From NCBI RefSeq assembly GCF_008056315.1, contig NZ_VRKQ01000008.1, positions 512,927-576,926 of the forward strand: a DNA stretch of 64,000 nt, read 5' to 3'. This stretch comes from Seonamhaeicola maritimus (GTDB lineage Bacteria; Bacteroidota; Bacteroidia; Flavobacteriales; Flavobacteriaceae). Shown here piece by piece: positions 10,121 to 19,183 of the stretch. A program made the position numbers and the translations under genes. Below the pieces are notes generated by a model. That model searched no databases, had not been told where the DNA came from, and worked only from the letters and a program-made list of their open reading frames with translations. Numbering within the stretch: position 1 is the first letter of the stretch; each line of letters begins with the position of its first letter.

Positions 10121-11068
10121 TTATGTTTTTTGCTTTAAAGTATAATCTAAAACACCAAAAGCAGTTTCAGCCATTTTGTTTCCTTTGTTATCTAGCAGAG
10201 GATTTACCTCAGATACCTCAAGGCAAACAACTTTTTCGGTTCTTAAAAAGCCGGTAATAAGTTGTTTCGCTTCATCTGGACTAAAACCAAATGATACTGG
10301 GGTCCCAGTGCCTTTAGATACAAAATCACAATCTAGACTATCAACATCAAATGTAATGTAGAATTTGTCACAATTCCAGAGTCTTTCAATGGCTTCTTTA
10401 ATACATGTGCTTATTCCTCTAAACCTAACTTCTGGAACGGTATAGTTTTTAATATTTAATCTTTTAATAAGTACATCTTCTGCCTCTTCGGTATCTCGAA
10501 CCCCAAAAAATATTAAATCTTCTGGCTCGAATTTCGGAAAATTGGTACCTAAGTTTTTCAGCTTATTCCAATAGCTGATAGTTTCGTCATTTGGTCTATT
10601 ATTTTGCATTTCAGTGTTATCTTGATGCAAGGCTGCGGCCAAAGGCATGCCATGAATGTTTCCTGATGGAGTAGTGTAGGGAGAATTCAAATCTGCATGA
10701 GCGTCTATCCAAATAACACCCAGACGAGACTTTGGCATAGCGGCTTTTATACCAGAAATGGAGCCTAAAGCCGAAGAATGGTCACCAGATAGTACTATAG
10801 GCGTTTCATTATTTAGTAAGGTCTCTTTTACAGCATCTGAAACACGTTGGCATTGTTCTTCAACAAATTTAATACGTTTGGCAGAACTGGAATTTACTTT
10901 ATTATAAATGGTTTCATTATGGGTTTTTACATCAACAAAAGGAATATGATTAAAAAAGTCATTATTCATGTTTATTGCAGCAATTTCCATAGCATCAATT
11001 CCTAGGTCAGCTCCCCTCGTTCCAGCCCCAATGTCTGAACGGTTTTTTATTATTTTAATGTTTTTCAT
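10121..11068 (-). CDS. rocF: Arginase
   Basis: A 315-residue ureohydrolase that hydrolyses arginine to ornithine and urea. Mn2+ ligand motifs are complete: SGDHSSA with H97, IDAHADLN at 121-128, and TFDVDSLD with D241 and D243. The segment TGTPVSFG after the last motif is the family's usual continuation. The start overlaps the stop of the upstream aminotransferase gene by 4 bases, which implies translational coupling. No urease genes are visible in the window, so the fate of urea is not shown. Agmatinase or formiminoglutamase are possible alternatives for any ureohydrolase, but the coupling to ornithine aminotransferase favours arginase. Confidence 0.9.
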   Translation of the reverse strand: MKNIKIIKNRSDIGAGTRGADLGIDAMEIAAINMNNDFFNHIPFVDVKTHNETIYNKVNSSSAKRIKFVEEQCQRVSDAVKETLLNNETPIVLSGDHSSALGSISGIKAAMPKSRLGVIWIDAHADLNSPYTTPSGNIHGMPLAAALHQDNTEMQNNRPNDETISYWNKLKNLGTNFPKFEPEDLIFFGVRDTEEAEDVLIKRLNIKNYTVPEVRFRGISTCIKEAIERLWNCDKFYITFDVDSLDCDFVSKGTGTPVSFGFSPDEAKQLITGFLRTEKVVCLEVSEVNPLLDNKGNKMAETAFGVLDYTLKQKT

Positions 11069-12303
11069 GAGAATGACATTAATGTGGTTTCAATAATTTC
11101 AATACATTCATCAAGCTGAGTTTTTGTTATCACCAAAGGTGGGGCAAACCTAATTTTGTTACCATGGGTGGGTTTAGCTAGTAATCCGTTCTCTTTTAAT
11201 TTTAAACATATATCCCACGCAAGAGTTGACATTTCATCTGTATTTATAACAATTGCATTTAGTAATCCTTTGCCTCGGACTTCGGTCACAATATCTAAGG
11301 TTTCGACGGTTTTCTGCATCTTTTTTCTGAAAACCTTCCCTAGTACTAGTGCATTACTTTGAAGATTTTCATCAATAATTACTTTAAGGGCAGCTTTTGC
11401 TACTGCACAAGCCAAAGGATTCCCTCCAAATGTGGAGCCATGTTGCCCGGGTTGTATGACTTTCATAATTTCGTTGCTGGCCAAGACTGCTGAAACCGGA
11501 TATACTCCACCAGATATAGCTTTTCCTAAAATAAGTATGTCAGCTCTTACATTTTCATGGTCTATAGCAAGCATTTTTCCAGTTCTGGCAATTCCCGTTT
11601 GAATTTCATCGGCTATGAACAAGACGTTATATTTTTGACATATTTTTTTAGCACCCGATAAATAGCCTTCGGATGGAACAAAAACTCCAGCTTCCCCTTG
11701 AATTGGTTCTACAAGGAACCCAGAAATATTGGTGTTATTTTTTAGCACGTTTTCAAGTGCTTCTAAATTATTATATGGAATAGTAATAAAACCTGGAGTA
11801 TAAGGTCCAAAATTATTACGAGCATTTCCATCTGTAGAAAATGAAGTTATCGTAGTTGTTCTACCGTGAAAATTGCCTTTACAAACAACAATTTCTGCAC
11901 AATTATATGGAACTCTTTTTTTTTCATACGCCCATTTTCTGCAAATTTTAATGGCTGTTTCAACAGCTTCTGCTCCTGTATTCATAGGTAGAACTTTGTC
12001 AAAACCAAATAAAGATGTTATAAATTCCTCATAGTCTCCCAACTTACTATTAAAAAATGCTCTTGAAGACAAGGTGAGTTTTTGAGCTTGATGAATTAAT
12101 GCATTTATTATTTTTGGGTGACAATGTCCTTGATTTACTGCAGAATATGCAGATAGAAAATCATAATATTTATTTCCTTCTGGATCCCAAACGAAAACAC
12201 CTTCGCCTTTTTCAAAAACAATAGGTAACGGCTGGTAATTGTGTGCTCCGTATTGCGCTTCCTTTTTAATAAATACTTTAGATTTTATTAATACCTCTTG
12301 CAT
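11065..12303 (-). CDS. rocD: Ornithine aminotransferase
   Basis: A 412-residue class III PLP aminotransferase converting ornithine and 2-oxoglutarate to glutamate semialdehyde and glutamate. The PLP lysine is K261 in [15 protein letters not shown], preceded by [14 protein letters not shown], the motif whose aspartate pairs with the pyridine nitrogen. The opening [20 protein letters not shown] is characteristic of ornithine aminotransferases rather than acetylornithine enzymes. Length matches the family (about 400-415). The downstream arginase overlaps by 4 bases and the upstream permease gene ends 9 bases before its start, so it is mid-operon. Confidence 0.94.
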   Translation of the reverse strand: MQEVLIKSKVFIKKEAQYGAHNYQPLPIVFEKGEGVFVWDPEGNKYYDFLSAYSAVNQGHCHPKIINALIHQAQKLTLSSRAFFNSKLGDYEEFITSLFGFDKVLPMNTGAEAVETAIKICRKWAYEKKRVPYNCAEIVVCKGNFHGRTTTITSFSTDGNARNNFGPYTPGFITIPYNNLEALENVLKNNTNISGFLVEPIQGEAGVFVPSEGYLSGAKKICQKYNVLFIADEIQTGIARTGKMLAIDHENVRADILILGKAISGGVYPVSAVLASNEIMKVIQPGQHGSTFGGNPLACAVAKAALKVIIDENLQSNALVLGKVFRKKMQKTVETLDIVTEVRGKGLLNAIVINTDEMSTLAWDICLKLKENGLLAKPTHGNKIRFAPPLVITKTQLDECIEIIETTLMSFS

Positions 12304-12312
12304 AATTTTAAA

Positions 12313-13569
12313 TTATTTTAAAATCTCTTTTCTTTTATATATGAAGTAAAACAAGCCTCCCAAAATAAATGAATCCACAAAATATGCGCCTGTTAATTGA
12401 AATATTTCTAAATATGTTAAAAGGGCTATTGTTGAACTTAAAATCCAACTAATAAGGGCCGAAGATTCCCATTTGGTAATATCTTTTAAAAGGTATTCCT
12501 GTTTTTTTACCCAAAAGAAATTAATAATATATATGGTAGAAATTGATGGAGCCAAAATTCCTAGAAATTCTAAAAATTCGAAAAGGTAATCTGAAAACCC
12601 AAGAATAGATAAGGTTGTTCCTATAATACTGGCTACTATAGACATTTTTTTAAAAGACCATTTTTGTTTAATGGTTGAAAATGTTAAGACAGCAGAGTAC
12701 AAGTTTGTGGCGTTTGTAACCCAAGTGGATATAAACAACAAAATTATGGCAGGAATTACCAAGTTAATTTCTCTCATGATTTTAATTATATCAACTTCAC
12801 CCGTTTGTAAAGATGGTATGGCACTAAAAGTTAGTGCAACAGGAAAACCTATGGTGATGCCTAAGACAGCTATTAAACTGTGTCTGTCATTTTTTATGAA
12901 TCTGGAGAAATCTGCCATTAATACGGGGAAAAGAATGGCAGAACCAACTAATATTGAGGTGGCATCAAACAAAGTCATGTTAGAATCTTGGTTATGATTA
13001 TGAAATAGCTTTTGAAGCGATTCTAGTTCTCCAATGGATTTGTAAACTACAAATCCTAAAAATAAAGTTAGTATTGGTATGACTATGTTGGCCAACTTCT
13101 CTAAACTTTTAATTCCGAAAATCGTAGTGATTGTTATAAATAAGCTTGCTAAAATAATGATTGCCCACTTAGAAATTGTTATTTCAAATGCATCGAATGC
13201 GGCATCTTTTATTGCTATAGCTAATAATTCCAAAGCCACGGAAAACCATCCTATTAAAGTGATTCCGAAAATAGTATTTACAACTTTAGCTCCGTTTTCA
13301 CCAAAACTAAAATGTAATATCATATACGTTGATAATCTTGAACGGTTACCTATCACAGTTGTTGCCATACACATAAGCGTTAAAACAAGTGTTGCAATAC
13401 CAAAAGCTACTAATGCATTTTTTAAACCTAGGTTCAAGGCAATTTCAGAACCTAGATAAAGTGTTGGAAGTGATAGTCCTGTACCTGCAATAATTAGTGC
13501 TATTAGCCATCCGGAAGTAAAGTCTTTAGGTTGAACCTTAGTATTTGTATATTGGTTGGATGGCTCCAT
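12313..13569 (-). CDS. NCS1-family (purine/cytosine/hydantoin-type) permease
   Basis: A 418-residue inner-membrane transporter with about 12 hydrophobic spans. The N-terminal part SGWLIALIIAGTGLSLPTLYLG and the later IGWFSVALELLAIAI and VGSAILFPVLMADFSRF segments match the nucleobase:cation symporter-1 family (CodB-like). Known NCS1 substrates are nucleobases, allantoin, hydantoins, thiamine and related N-heterocycles. It lies between the M29/NicX-like gene (6-base gap) and rocD (9-base gap), so it is probably co-transcribed with arginine catabolism. That is unusual: arginine itself is not a typical NCS1 substrate. The true substrate may be an arginine-derived or cyclic compound. Confidence 0.82.
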   Translation of the reverse strand: MEPSNQYTNTKVQPKDFTSGWLIALIIAGTGLSLPTLYLGSEIALNLGLKNALVAFGIATLVLTLMCMATTVIGNRSRLSTYMILHFSFGENGAKVVNTIFGITLIGWFSVALELLAIAIKDAAFDAFEITISKWAIIILASLFITITTIFGIKSLEKLANIVIPILTLFLGFVVYKSIGELESLQKLFHNHNQDSNMTLFDATSILVGSAILFPVLMADFSRFIKNDRHSLIAVLGITIGFPVALTFSAIPSLQTGEVDIIKIMREINLVIPAIILLFISTWVTNATNLYSAVLTFSTIKQKWSFKKMSIVASIIGTTLSILGFSDYLFEFLEFLGILAPSISTIYIINFFWVKKQEYLLKDITKWESSALISWILSSTIALLTYLEIFQLTGAYFVDSFILGGLFYFIYKRKEILK

Positions 13570-13575
13570 GATTTA

Positions 13576-14625
13576 TTAGTTATTAAGTAATTTTTCGGCC
13601 AATGGTTTAAGTATCGGGTGACATACCTCACCATTGTCAACAATTTGTATGTCGTCTAAAAAGATACTTACTTTTTCAACAACGCCATCAAAATGTGATT
13701 TCGCAGGTTGACCGTATGGGGGCATGTCCATTGGACTAGTATGTCCAAATCCAAAATCAACACCTCCCCAAATGCGTTCATCTTCAACTATTTCACCACT
13801 TAAAGCTCTAACTCCTGGATTGAATCCAAACATATTATGTGAAATTTTATACATATTTGGGTCATGAAATGATGCTATATAACTTTTGAAATTTTCTGCT
13901 TCTTCACCGCCATTTATGGTTTCAATAGTACCATTTTTCATTTTAAACTCTACAGAGTTTTTAGTATCATAAACATTGGTGTTCATTAACAAATCAAATA
14001 CAATGGTGCCGTTCATACTACCTGTTTTTGGCACTACATTAACATAACCAGGGGCTGTTCCAAAAATGGGCTTAGAGTAATCTCCACTATCAATGTCAAA
14101 CATATAATTTGCATCTGTTTCGTATGATACGTCTGTGCCATTATCACTAACAATTCTAATAGTTTTTGATTTTTCAGTCATTGCTTTCACTTTTAAAAGA
14201 AAGCTATTTAACACATCAACATCAAAACCTACAAAAGTTCTCATTAAAGATTGAACAGAAGAATTGCCTAATACCAAGTATCTTAATTTTTTGTTTTTTG
14301 AAAAAGCTGTTTCCCAAATATGAGAATAAAGCATAACTGATGAGCCAATTTCTATCCAAGCATCTACTTTACAGAGTGCTGCTGTTAGGGCTTTTGCAGG
14401 TAAATCAATTTCGCCAGCATGTCCATCATGTGCTGCCTTTGGGGTCCATAATATTAAAGGTTTTCCTCCAACCGAAAATACCGCCTCTGCCAAGGCGTCC
14501 GCCAAATCTCTATCAGAACCAGAATCTCCTGTAATAGCAATTGTTTCACCAGGTTTAACCTGAAACATATCTTCAATTAAGACTTTAGATATTTTTGTGT
14601 GTTCTAAAAAATAATCAGCTATCAT
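13576..14625 (-). CDS. M29 aminopeptidase / NicX-like metal-dependent enzyme
   Basis: A 349-residue cytoplasmic protein with no signal peptide. The C-terminal part carries GFGHTSP (H295) and SHFDG (H311, D313). The H-x-D pair is the arrangement of two of the iron ligands in 2,5-dihydroxypyridine 5,6-dioxygenase NicX, a divergent member of the peptidase M29 fold. The N-terminal part (VKPGETIAITGDSGSDRDLADALAEAV) is the Rossmann-like half of that family. It could therefore be an aminopeptidase-like hydrolase or a ring-opening enzyme. Its place between a TonB receptor and an NCS1 permease, ahead of rocD and rocF, suggests that it processes an imported substrate upstream of arginine or ornithine. 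The exact reaction is not known. Confidence 0.65.
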   Translation of the reverse strand: MIADYFLEHTKISKVLIEDMFQVKPGETIAITGDSGSDRDLADALAEAVFSVGGKPLILWTPKAAHDGHAGEIDLPAKALTAALCKVDAWIEIGSSVMLYSHIWETAFSKNKKLRYLVLGNSSVQSLMRTFVGFDVDVLNSFLLKVKAMTEKSKTIRIVSDNGTDVSYETDANYMFDIDSGDYSKPIFGTAPGYVNVVPKTGSMNGTIVFDLLMNTNVYDTKNSVEFKMKNGTIETINGGEEAENFKSYIASFHDPNMYKISHNMFGFNPGVRALSGEIVEDERIWGGVDFGFGHTSPMDMPPYGQPAKSHFDGVVEKVSIFLDDIQIVDNGEVCHPILKPLAEKLLNN

Positions 14626-14699
14626 ACTATTAATTGTTTGTTTAATGAAAGAACCAGGATTCCATTTGGTTTATGCACCGCATTAAATAGGGTTTTATA

Positions 14700-17054
14700 T
14701 TAAAATTTTAATGCCAGTGAAGTGCCAATTGCTAATGGTTGACCTCTCCATGCTACATCATCAGGACTTCCTACAAATTCCCCTGGTGAAAATTCTTGGT
14801 AGTATTGTTTGTCGGTTAAATTTTTACCCCAAACATCAAGTCTCCAATTTTTAAATGAAAAACCCATTCTAGCATTTAATAGTGCATAGGCATCTGTAGT
14901 ATGCTCAGTTCTATTACTTTCATGCCAATATGTTTTTCCAGTTCTGTCTAGATTTAGGAATCCATTAAATTTCAAGTCGTCTGTAATATTGAACGATGAT
15001 TCTAAACCAATTCCAAAAGTACTTACAGGAACAAAAGGAACTTTATTTCCATTATAATTAGAGTTATCTGTAGTATTTCCGTTTGTACCACCAGTTGTTC
15101 CACCATCAATAATTTCTGCATCTGATATACCAAAGCTTGCAAATACATCTAAATAGTTTGATAACCTTGCTCGAGTATCTAATTCAAATCCAAATACCTT
15201 TGTTTCTTTATAATTATATACACCAGCAATAAAAGTGTTTAGGTCTAAAATATACTGTTGTTGATTATCTAATTTAGAACTAAAAATAGAGCCGTTGAAA
15301 ATAAAGCGGTTTTCCCATGTAGTGGTCTTAAATCCAAATTCATAATTATCAGATGTTTCATCATCAAAACTTCTGTTGAAAAGGTCCGTAGCATCAGCAT
15401 TAAATCCACCATTTCTATAGCCTCTACCATAGTTTGCATAGAACAATACATTTTTTGATGGCTCGTATGATAAGGAAATTTTAGGTTGAAACTCATTATT
15501 ATCTCTGTCGGATTTTGTTACAAATAAAAAATCTTCTTGATTGAATTTGTCAATATCATATCTAAAGCCAGCTGATGCGGTAAGTTTGTCCGAGAGTTTA
15601 TAGTCAGCAAATCCAAATAAGGCAATGGTCTTGGTTTCATTTATAAAATCGGCTACATCGTATTCTGCTGGTCCAAATTCAGCATCTACTCCTTCAGTGC
15701 CGTTTTGATAAATATCCTTTTCAATTTTTTGATAAAAACCACCAAAGCTCCAATCAAAATTAGTGTCTGAATTGGTGTTGTTGATTCTAATTTCTTGATT
15801 AAATGTTTTTGTAATAGCTTCTTCTCCTTGAGTGAATATATCCAAATCAATAAAATCTAAATCACCAAATGTTGATCTTTCTACTTTATTTAATGAAGTA
15901 ATACTCTGTAGCTTAACTTTTCCTAATTTAAAATCCACTTTTAGGTTTCCATAGTTGTTTATCATATCAGACGTTCCTAAAACATCGGAAGCTATAATAT
16001 TGTTTCCATCTTTTGGATTAGGATTAAGAATTCCACCTGGAAATTCACCCTCAAAACCAGTTGGATTTACAGAATAATATGTAGCTCCGCCATCTAGTTT
16101 AAAATGCTGATAGGTAGCTGATAAAGTAATTCTATTAGATAAATTTGCTTTAATTTGACCTCTAATATTAATATCTTTCATGAAATCAACATTTTCATTT
16201 AAAATGTCGTTTGTAAGTAGGCCATCAAAATTTTTGTATTGAGAAGAAAATCTATAAAACACCTTGTCTTTGGCTATAGCACCAGATGAAATAAACTGTG
16301 TTTGAAAACTACCACCATTACCCATTCCTAGTTTAATGCGATTAGAAGCTTTATTTGTTGGGTCTTTGGTGTAAATATTAACTGCACCACCAATTGCATT
16401 TTTACCATATAAGGCACCTTGCGGACCTTTTACTACTTCTACCAAAGCCAAATCATATAACTCTTGGCTTAATAAACTAGGGTCTGGTATGGTAACACCA
16501 TCAATAACGAAAGCCAAAGGAGCGTCTCCGCCTCTAACTTGAGGAATACCTCTTACAGTGATAAAGTTTAAACCTATGGCTTGAGCAGAATTGAACTTCA
16601 AGTTTGGAACTAATGTTGAAAAAGAACTTATATCTGTTATTCCGGCACTTTCAATGCCTTCAGCATTTAAAGCGGTTACCGATTCTGGTGTGGTTTGAAT
16701 AGAGCCTGTACGTTTTCTGGCTTTACCAATAACTCCGGAAAAACCTTGAACAACAACTGTTTCTAAAGCTTCTGTATCTTCTTGTAGTACCACGTTAATA
16801 GATGATTGTTTATTTACAGTAATTTCTTGAGAGGTATAGCCTATAAAAGAAAATACTAAAACTGCATTATTGGATGATACCGATATTTCGAAGTTACCAT
16901 TAAAGTCAGATGTAGTTCCGTTAGAAGTTCCTTTTTCAATAATATTTGCCCCTGGAATTGCATTATTAACATCAGATACTTTTCCTGAAACAATTAAGTT
17001 TTGACTCCAGCCAAAAGCAGGAAGAAAAATCAATAAAAATAGAATGCGTTTCAT
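14700..17054 (-). CDS. TonB-dependent outer membrane receptor with N-terminal CarboxypepD_reg-like domain
   Basis: A 784-residue outer membrane transporter. The signal peptide is about residues 1-18 (MKRILFLLIFLPAFGWSQ). A CarboxypepD_reg-like beta-sandwich follows at about 20-95 (VSGKVSDVNNAIPGANIIEKG, IGYTSQEITV). A plug domain is at about 110-225 (FVIDGVTIPDPSLL, GPQGALYGKNAIGGAVNIYT). The barrel ends in a C-terminal aromatic (SLALKF). At 784 residues it is shorter than SusC proteins and no SusD gene is adjacent, so it is more like a siderophore- or small-molecule-type receptor. It heads the apparent operon leading to the NicX-like, NCS1, rocD and rocF genes and diverges from the orphan gene at 17168. 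Confidence 0.92.
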   Translation of the reverse strand: MKRILFLLIFLPAFGWSQNLIVSGKVSDVNNAIPGANIIEKGTSNGTTSDFNGNFEISVSSNNAVLVFSFIGYTSQEITVNKQSSINVVLQEDTEALETVVVQGFSGVIGKARKRTGSIQTTPESVTALNAEGIESAGITDISSFSTLVPNLKFNSAQAIGLNFITVRGIPQVRGGDAPLAFVIDGVTIPDPSLLSQELYDLALVEVVKGPQGALYGKNAIGGAVNIYTKDPTNKASNRIKLGMGNGGSFQTQFISSGAIAKDKVFYRFSSQYKNFDGLLTNDILNENVDFMKDINIRGQIKANLSNRITLSATYQHFKLDGGATYYSVNPTGFEGEFPGGILNPNPKDGNNIIASDVLGTSDMINNYGNLKVDFKLGKVKLQSITSLNKVERSTFGDLDFIDLDIFTQGEEAITKTFNQEIRINNTNSDTNFDWSFGGFYQKIEKDIYQNGTEGVDAEFGPAEYDVADFINETKTIALFGFADYKLSDKLTASAGFRYDIDKFNQEDFLFVTKSDRDNNEFQPKISLSYEPSKNVLFYANYGRGYRNGGFNADATDLFNRSFDDETSDNYEFGFKTTTWENRFIFNGSIFSSKLDNQQQYILDLNTFIAGVYNYKETKVFGFELDTRARLSNYLDVFASFGISDAEIIDGGTTGGTNGNTTDNSNYNGNKVPFVPVSTFGIGLESSFNITDDLKFNGFLNLDRTGKTYWHESNRTEHTTDAYALLNARMGFSFKNWRLDVWGKNLTDKQYYQEFSPGEFVGSPDDVAWRGQPLAIGTSLALKF

Positions 17055-17167
17055 TGTGTAATAGTTTTTTTTGTTACAGCGTAAAATTATAGTAACAAAA
17101 ATTTATTATCATTAATTTTAATTAATAATAATATTTTTAATAATTTTAATGTACAAATAATAATATT

Positions 17168-18400
17168 ATGAAAAAAATAGAAGATTATGCGTTGACTCTA
17201 ACCTCTGAATTTTTCAAGCTTTTAATTGAAGATATTCATAATTCATTTTTAAAAAGACATAATCTTAAAAAGCTTCCGAAGAATTATCAATTATATGGTT
17301 ATGGAGACTTTGATGAATCTAAACCTTCATTAAAGACAGATTTTGAGGATGTTGGAACAGAATTTATAAATGGAAAATATTTGTATGATAAAACACGGCA
17401 GGCGCATAAAGGAAGGCCCATTATAAAATTGAATAGATATTATAAGTCAATTGTTTTGTTGTATTTGGGTTATGATAATATTAAGGAATTTTTTGACGCC
17501 CATAAAAAAGATTTAAGTATAACCAAAGAGCAATTGGCTTTACTTTATAATGAAGACAGCACTAAAACTTATTATTATATTAGTTACTATTTTGGCGAGG
17601 ATAATAGTCTATTAAAGGGTCAGACTATTATTTCTGAAGGATTTAGAAAGATTCAACATACCTATGTATATCCACAAGACGACGGATCTTATAAAACACA
17701 TTATAATTATGGGTCAATTGTAAGGCGTGAAGACACTTTACATATTAATACCAAGACATTGTTGGATGGTAAACTAGTAGAAGGCGGTAGTGAAATTTAT
17801 TATATAGGGCATAACGATCCCGCAAATACAAATTATTTAGTTGGCACATATTCAACATTTGATATTTATACGCAGCCAGTAGCAGGAAAAAGTATTTTTG
17901 AAAAATGTAGTACTAAGGAGGAAATGGAAGCACAGTCTAAAGACATCCATATCCCCGCTTATATAGCACAAGAACTCAGAAATAGTAGAATTGTTGCTAA
18001 AAATATAGTGGCTAAACACTATCATGAATTATCTGCAGATGCACCTTATGCTGCTATCTATAAAAGAATACCTGGTGTTTATTTCTTTACTTTTATTACA
18101 AACACTGATAGTCAACAAGAATTGAAATTAGAAATTTCAAGTTCAGATTACAAAATGAAGTTATTAAACGAAGAGATATATTTAGAGGAAGATGATTTTA
18201 AACTTTTGAATAAAGGATCGATACTTCATTTTAGTTTTAAGTTTGCTGGATTAATTGTTTTAGATAGAGTGGATGTTTACTTAAAAACATATTATTTAAA
18301 CAACAATCAGAAATCTCAAGAAGGCGTGTTTAGTGGCGTTGATAATGAGAATAGGTTGGCGTGTGGCACCGTTCTTATGGAATTCAAAAGTGCTATATAG
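17168..18400 (+). CDS. Uncharacterised 410-residue protein divergent from the TonB receptor
   Basis: I do not recognise this protein. It has no signal peptide or membrane span, so it is probably cytoplasmic. The N-terminal region contains RYYKSIVLLYLGYDNIKEFF (about residues 90-110), which recalls the TLxxLxxYLGYxxWxxF element of small helical domains found at the start of Bacteroidota regulators and effector-associated proteins. The middle and C-terminal parts (about 130-405) look beta-rich, with many aromatic residues. It is transcribed away from the TonB receptor gene with 113 bases between, so a regulatory or sensing role for that cluster is possible. This is inference only. The start ATG at 17168 has no good alternative nearby. 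Confidence 0.6.
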   Translation: MKKIEDYALTLTSEFFKLLIEDIHNSFLKRHNLKKLPKNYQLYGYGDFDESKPSLKTDFEDVGTEFINGKYLYDKTRQAHKGRPIIKLNRYYKSIVLLYLGYDNIKEFFDAHKKDLSITKEQLALLYNEDSTKTYYYISYYFGEDNSLLKGQTIISEGFRKIQHTYVYPQDDGSYKTHYNYGSIVRREDTLHINTKTLLDGKLVEGGSEIYYIGHNDPANTNYLVGTYSTFDIYTQPVAGKSIFEKCSTKEEMEAQSKDIHIPAYIAQELRNSRIVAKNIVAKHYHELSADAPYAAIYKRIPGVYFFTFITNTDSQQELKLEISSSDYKMKLLNEEIYLEEDDFKLLNKGSILHFSFKFAGLIVLDRVDVYLKTYYLNNNQKSQEGVFSGVDNENRLACGTVLMEFKSAI

Positions 18401-18457
18401 TATTATTTAAAGTTTATTTTTTGTAAGTTGCTTCACGGTATTAAGACTACAATTTTC

Positions 18458-19183
18458 ATGTGTACTGTTACAATTATTCCGAAAGGAAACAATGATTTTG
18501 TTTTAACTTCTAATAGAGACGAAGCACCTAATCGGGTTTCTTTATCTCCTGAGTTTTATAGTATTGAAGGTGTGAAAACGCTATTTCCTAAAGATGAATT
18601 ATCTGATGGTACTTGGATAGGTGTAAGTGACAAAAACAGATTGATTTGTGTGTTAAATGGTGGATTTGTTATTCATGAACGTAAGGCTGAATACAGAAAG
18701 AGTAGAGGCTTGGTTGCTAAGGATGTTTTGATTGCTGAGGATTTACTTGATTTAATAAAGGCTTATGATTTAGAAGATATTGAACCATTTACCATGGTAA
18801 TTGCTGATTGGAATACAGATGTAAAGTTTTTTGAATTGGTTTGGGATGGTATTGATAAACACATTTCAGAATTGCCGCTAGAACCAAAGTTATGGTCATC
18901 TTCTACCTTGTATAATGAAGACATGAAAGCTGAACGCCAACAATGGTTTAAGGATTTTAAGATTAATAATGAATTGAATGCGCATACTTTAATGCAATTT
19001 CATTCCCAGGCTGGAGGAGATAATACCGATTATGGCGTTATAATGGATAGACATTTTGTAAAAACTACGAGTATTACCCAAGTTGAAAAACATGGTGATG
19101 ATTTAGAAATGTCTTATGAAAACCTACAAGACGGAACCATAGCTAATAAAACCATTAGTTTACCTCAAAAAGTTAATGAATAA
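18458..19183 (+). CDS. TANGO2/NRDE-family protein
   Basis: A 241-residue protein beginning MCTVTIIPKG and containing TSNRDEAPNR, the NRDE motif that names the family. The second-residue cysteine is conserved and fits the Ntn-hydrolase-like fold proposed for TANGO2 proteins. Eukaryotic and some bacterial members have been linked to haem trafficking; the bacterial role is not settled. The longer reading frame from a TTG at 18428 is rejected because the conserved N-terminus must start at the ATG at 18458. The next gene overlaps its stop by 8 bases, so the two are translationally coupled. Confidence 0.88.
   Translation: MCTVTIIPKGNNDFVLTSNRDEAPNRVSLSPEFYSIEGVKTLFPKDELSDGTWIGVSDKNRLICVLNGGFVIHERKAEYRKSRGLVAKDVLIAEDLLDLIKAYDLEDIEPFTMVIADWNTDVKFFELVWDGIDKHISELPLEPKLWSSSTLYNEDMKAERQQWFKDFKINNELNAHTLMQFHSQAGGDNTDYGVIMDRHFVKTTSITQVEKHGDDLEMSYENLQDGTIANKTISLPQKVNE

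Noticed and set aside
12671-13459. Open frames antisense to the NCS1 permease
   Set aside because: They lie opposite a well-supported membrane protein gene; long antisense frames arise from its hydrophobic codon pattern.
18428-18457. TTG start for the TANGO2 protein
   Set aside because: The conserved N-terminus MCTVTI begins at the ATG at 18458.
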